Of a DNA stretch of 14,454 nt, positions 13,742-14,454 are shown in pieces. The position numbers were made by a program, and so were the translations under genes. Every line of letters starts with the position of its first letter. Positions within the stretch are counted from its first letter, which is position 1. Where the stretch lies: positions 1 to 14,454 of the forward strand of contig JACMMY010000288.1 in NCBI GenBank assembly GCA_014378805.1. The letters run 5' to 3'. The notes under the pieces are model-generated. The model saw only the letters and a list, made by a program, of their open reading frames with translations, was not told the origin of the DNA and ran no database searches. This stretch comes from Moraxellaceae bacterium. GTDB taxonomy: Bacteria; Pseudomonadota; Gammaproteobacteria; Pseudomonadales; Moraxellaceae.

Positions 13742-14454
13742 ATGTCAGCTTCTACAAAAACGTCAATCAGCTTAATTGGTGCACCAACTGACATAGGCGC
13801 AGGCGCACGCGGCGCATCCATGGGGCCAGAAGCACTGCGTGTGGCAAATATCGTTGAGATGCTTGAACGACAAGGTTTAGAGGTATTGGATTGCGGAAAT
13901 CTGACAGGACCTCCGAATCCGTGGCAACCACCCGTGAATGGCTATCGGCATTTAGCTGAAGTCACCACTTGGAATCATGGAGTGCATGATGCGATTTATT
14001 GTGAATTAACGGCGTCGCGTTTGCCAATTTTGCTAGGTGGTGATCATTGTCTTGGAATTGGTTCGATTAGCGCGGTCGCAAGATATTGTCGAGAGCAAAG
14101 CAAGCAGTTGCGGATTATTTGGCTGGATGCACATGCTGATTTTAATACCAATACTTTGACTCCGAGCGGTAATGTTCACGGGATGCCAGTTGCTTGTTTA
14201 TGTGGATTTGGTCCAACGGAGTTAATTGGTTTAAGTGGGTAAATTCCCACGATCAAACCTTCGTTAGTCAAGCAGATTGGTATTCGTAGTGTGGATCTGG
14301 GTAAGAAACATTTGGTGTATCAAGAAGGTCTTGAAGTGTTTGATATGCGTTTCATTGATGAAGTCGAGATGCGTGGCACGATGCAAGCGGCGCTCCCTGA
14401 TTTGGATGAAAATACGCATCTACAAGTGAGCTTCGATGTTGATTTTCTGGATGC
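13742..14454 (+). pseudogene. rocF: Arginase, interrupted by an in-frame TAA and cut by the window edge
   Basis: Arginase/ureohydrolase family (L-arginine to ornithine and urea, two-manganese centre). The first 166 codons carry GAPTDIGAGARGASMGPEAL, GGDH at 99-102, DAHADFN at 129-135 and SGNVHGMP at 142-149. Codon 167 is TAA (14240-14242). The same frame then continues without any other stop through 70 more codons of clear arginase sequence (KQIGIRSVD, EVFDMRFIDE, SFDVDFLD) to the window end. So this is one gene with a nonsense codon, not a frameshift. A CAA-to-TAA (Gln) change fits the context LSG-x-IP. The 166-residue product lacks the second metal motif SFDVD and should be inactive. AGGA lies seven bases before the ATG. 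A sequencing error at one base would restore the gene. Confidence 0.85.

Noticed and set aside
14240..14242. Programmed readthrough or recoding of the arginase TAA
   Set aside because: The context (TAA followed by A) favours efficient termination, no stimulating structure is seen, and other genes in the window end in TAA.
1..14454. CRISPR arrays, transposases, integrases, phage or defence genes
   Set aside because: None seen on either strand; no regularly spaced repeats and no such protein families.

Overview
The window reads as ordinary chromosomal DNA from a gammaproteobacterium, most likely a member of the Moraxellaceae related to Acinetobacter. This is inferred from recalled gene order and protein style: dnaJ next to dapB without dnaK, the rph / nadC / DUF1631 / ampD neighbourhood, and a guanylate kinase P-loop beginning ASGTGKTS. 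Base composition is moderate, and genes lie on both strands with short gaps. I see no rRNA, tRNA, CRISPR array, insertion sequence or phage gene.

Layout, left to right. A two-domain chromate transporter (chrA, +) converges on guanylate kinase (gmk, -), with a pair of small palindromic repeats between them that abuts the gmk stop. gmk is divergent from ispH (+, MEP isoprenoid pathway). Next come two exported START-domain paralogues (both -). The distal copy lies 62 nt after dapB (-, lysine/peptidoglycan) and is probably co-transcribed with it. dnaJ (-) follows, ending in a clear terminator and preceded by a very good sigma-32 heat-shock promoter. A TMEM175-type potassium channel gene (-) is divergent from RNase PH (rph, +), which has a textbook terminator. 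A 570-nt AT-rich gap without genes separates rph from nadC (-, NAD synthesis). nadC is divergent from a large DUF1631 gene (+). After it come ampD (+, cytoplasmic muropeptide amidase) and an arginase gene (+) that runs off the window edge and is broken by an in-frame TAA.

The genes are mostly unrelated housekeeping functions: nucleotide, isoprenoid, lysine/cell-wall and NAD synthesis, RNA processing, protein folding and wall recycling. I found no convincing new multi-gene system. Points worth a second look: the arginase nonsense codon just before the second metal-binding motif; the tandem START pair attached to dapB; an 11-mer (AAACGATAGAA) present three times, each time just upstream of a core gene; inverted and direct repeats in the nadC/DUF1631 and ampD promoter regions; and the PilZ-like tail of the DUF1631 protein.
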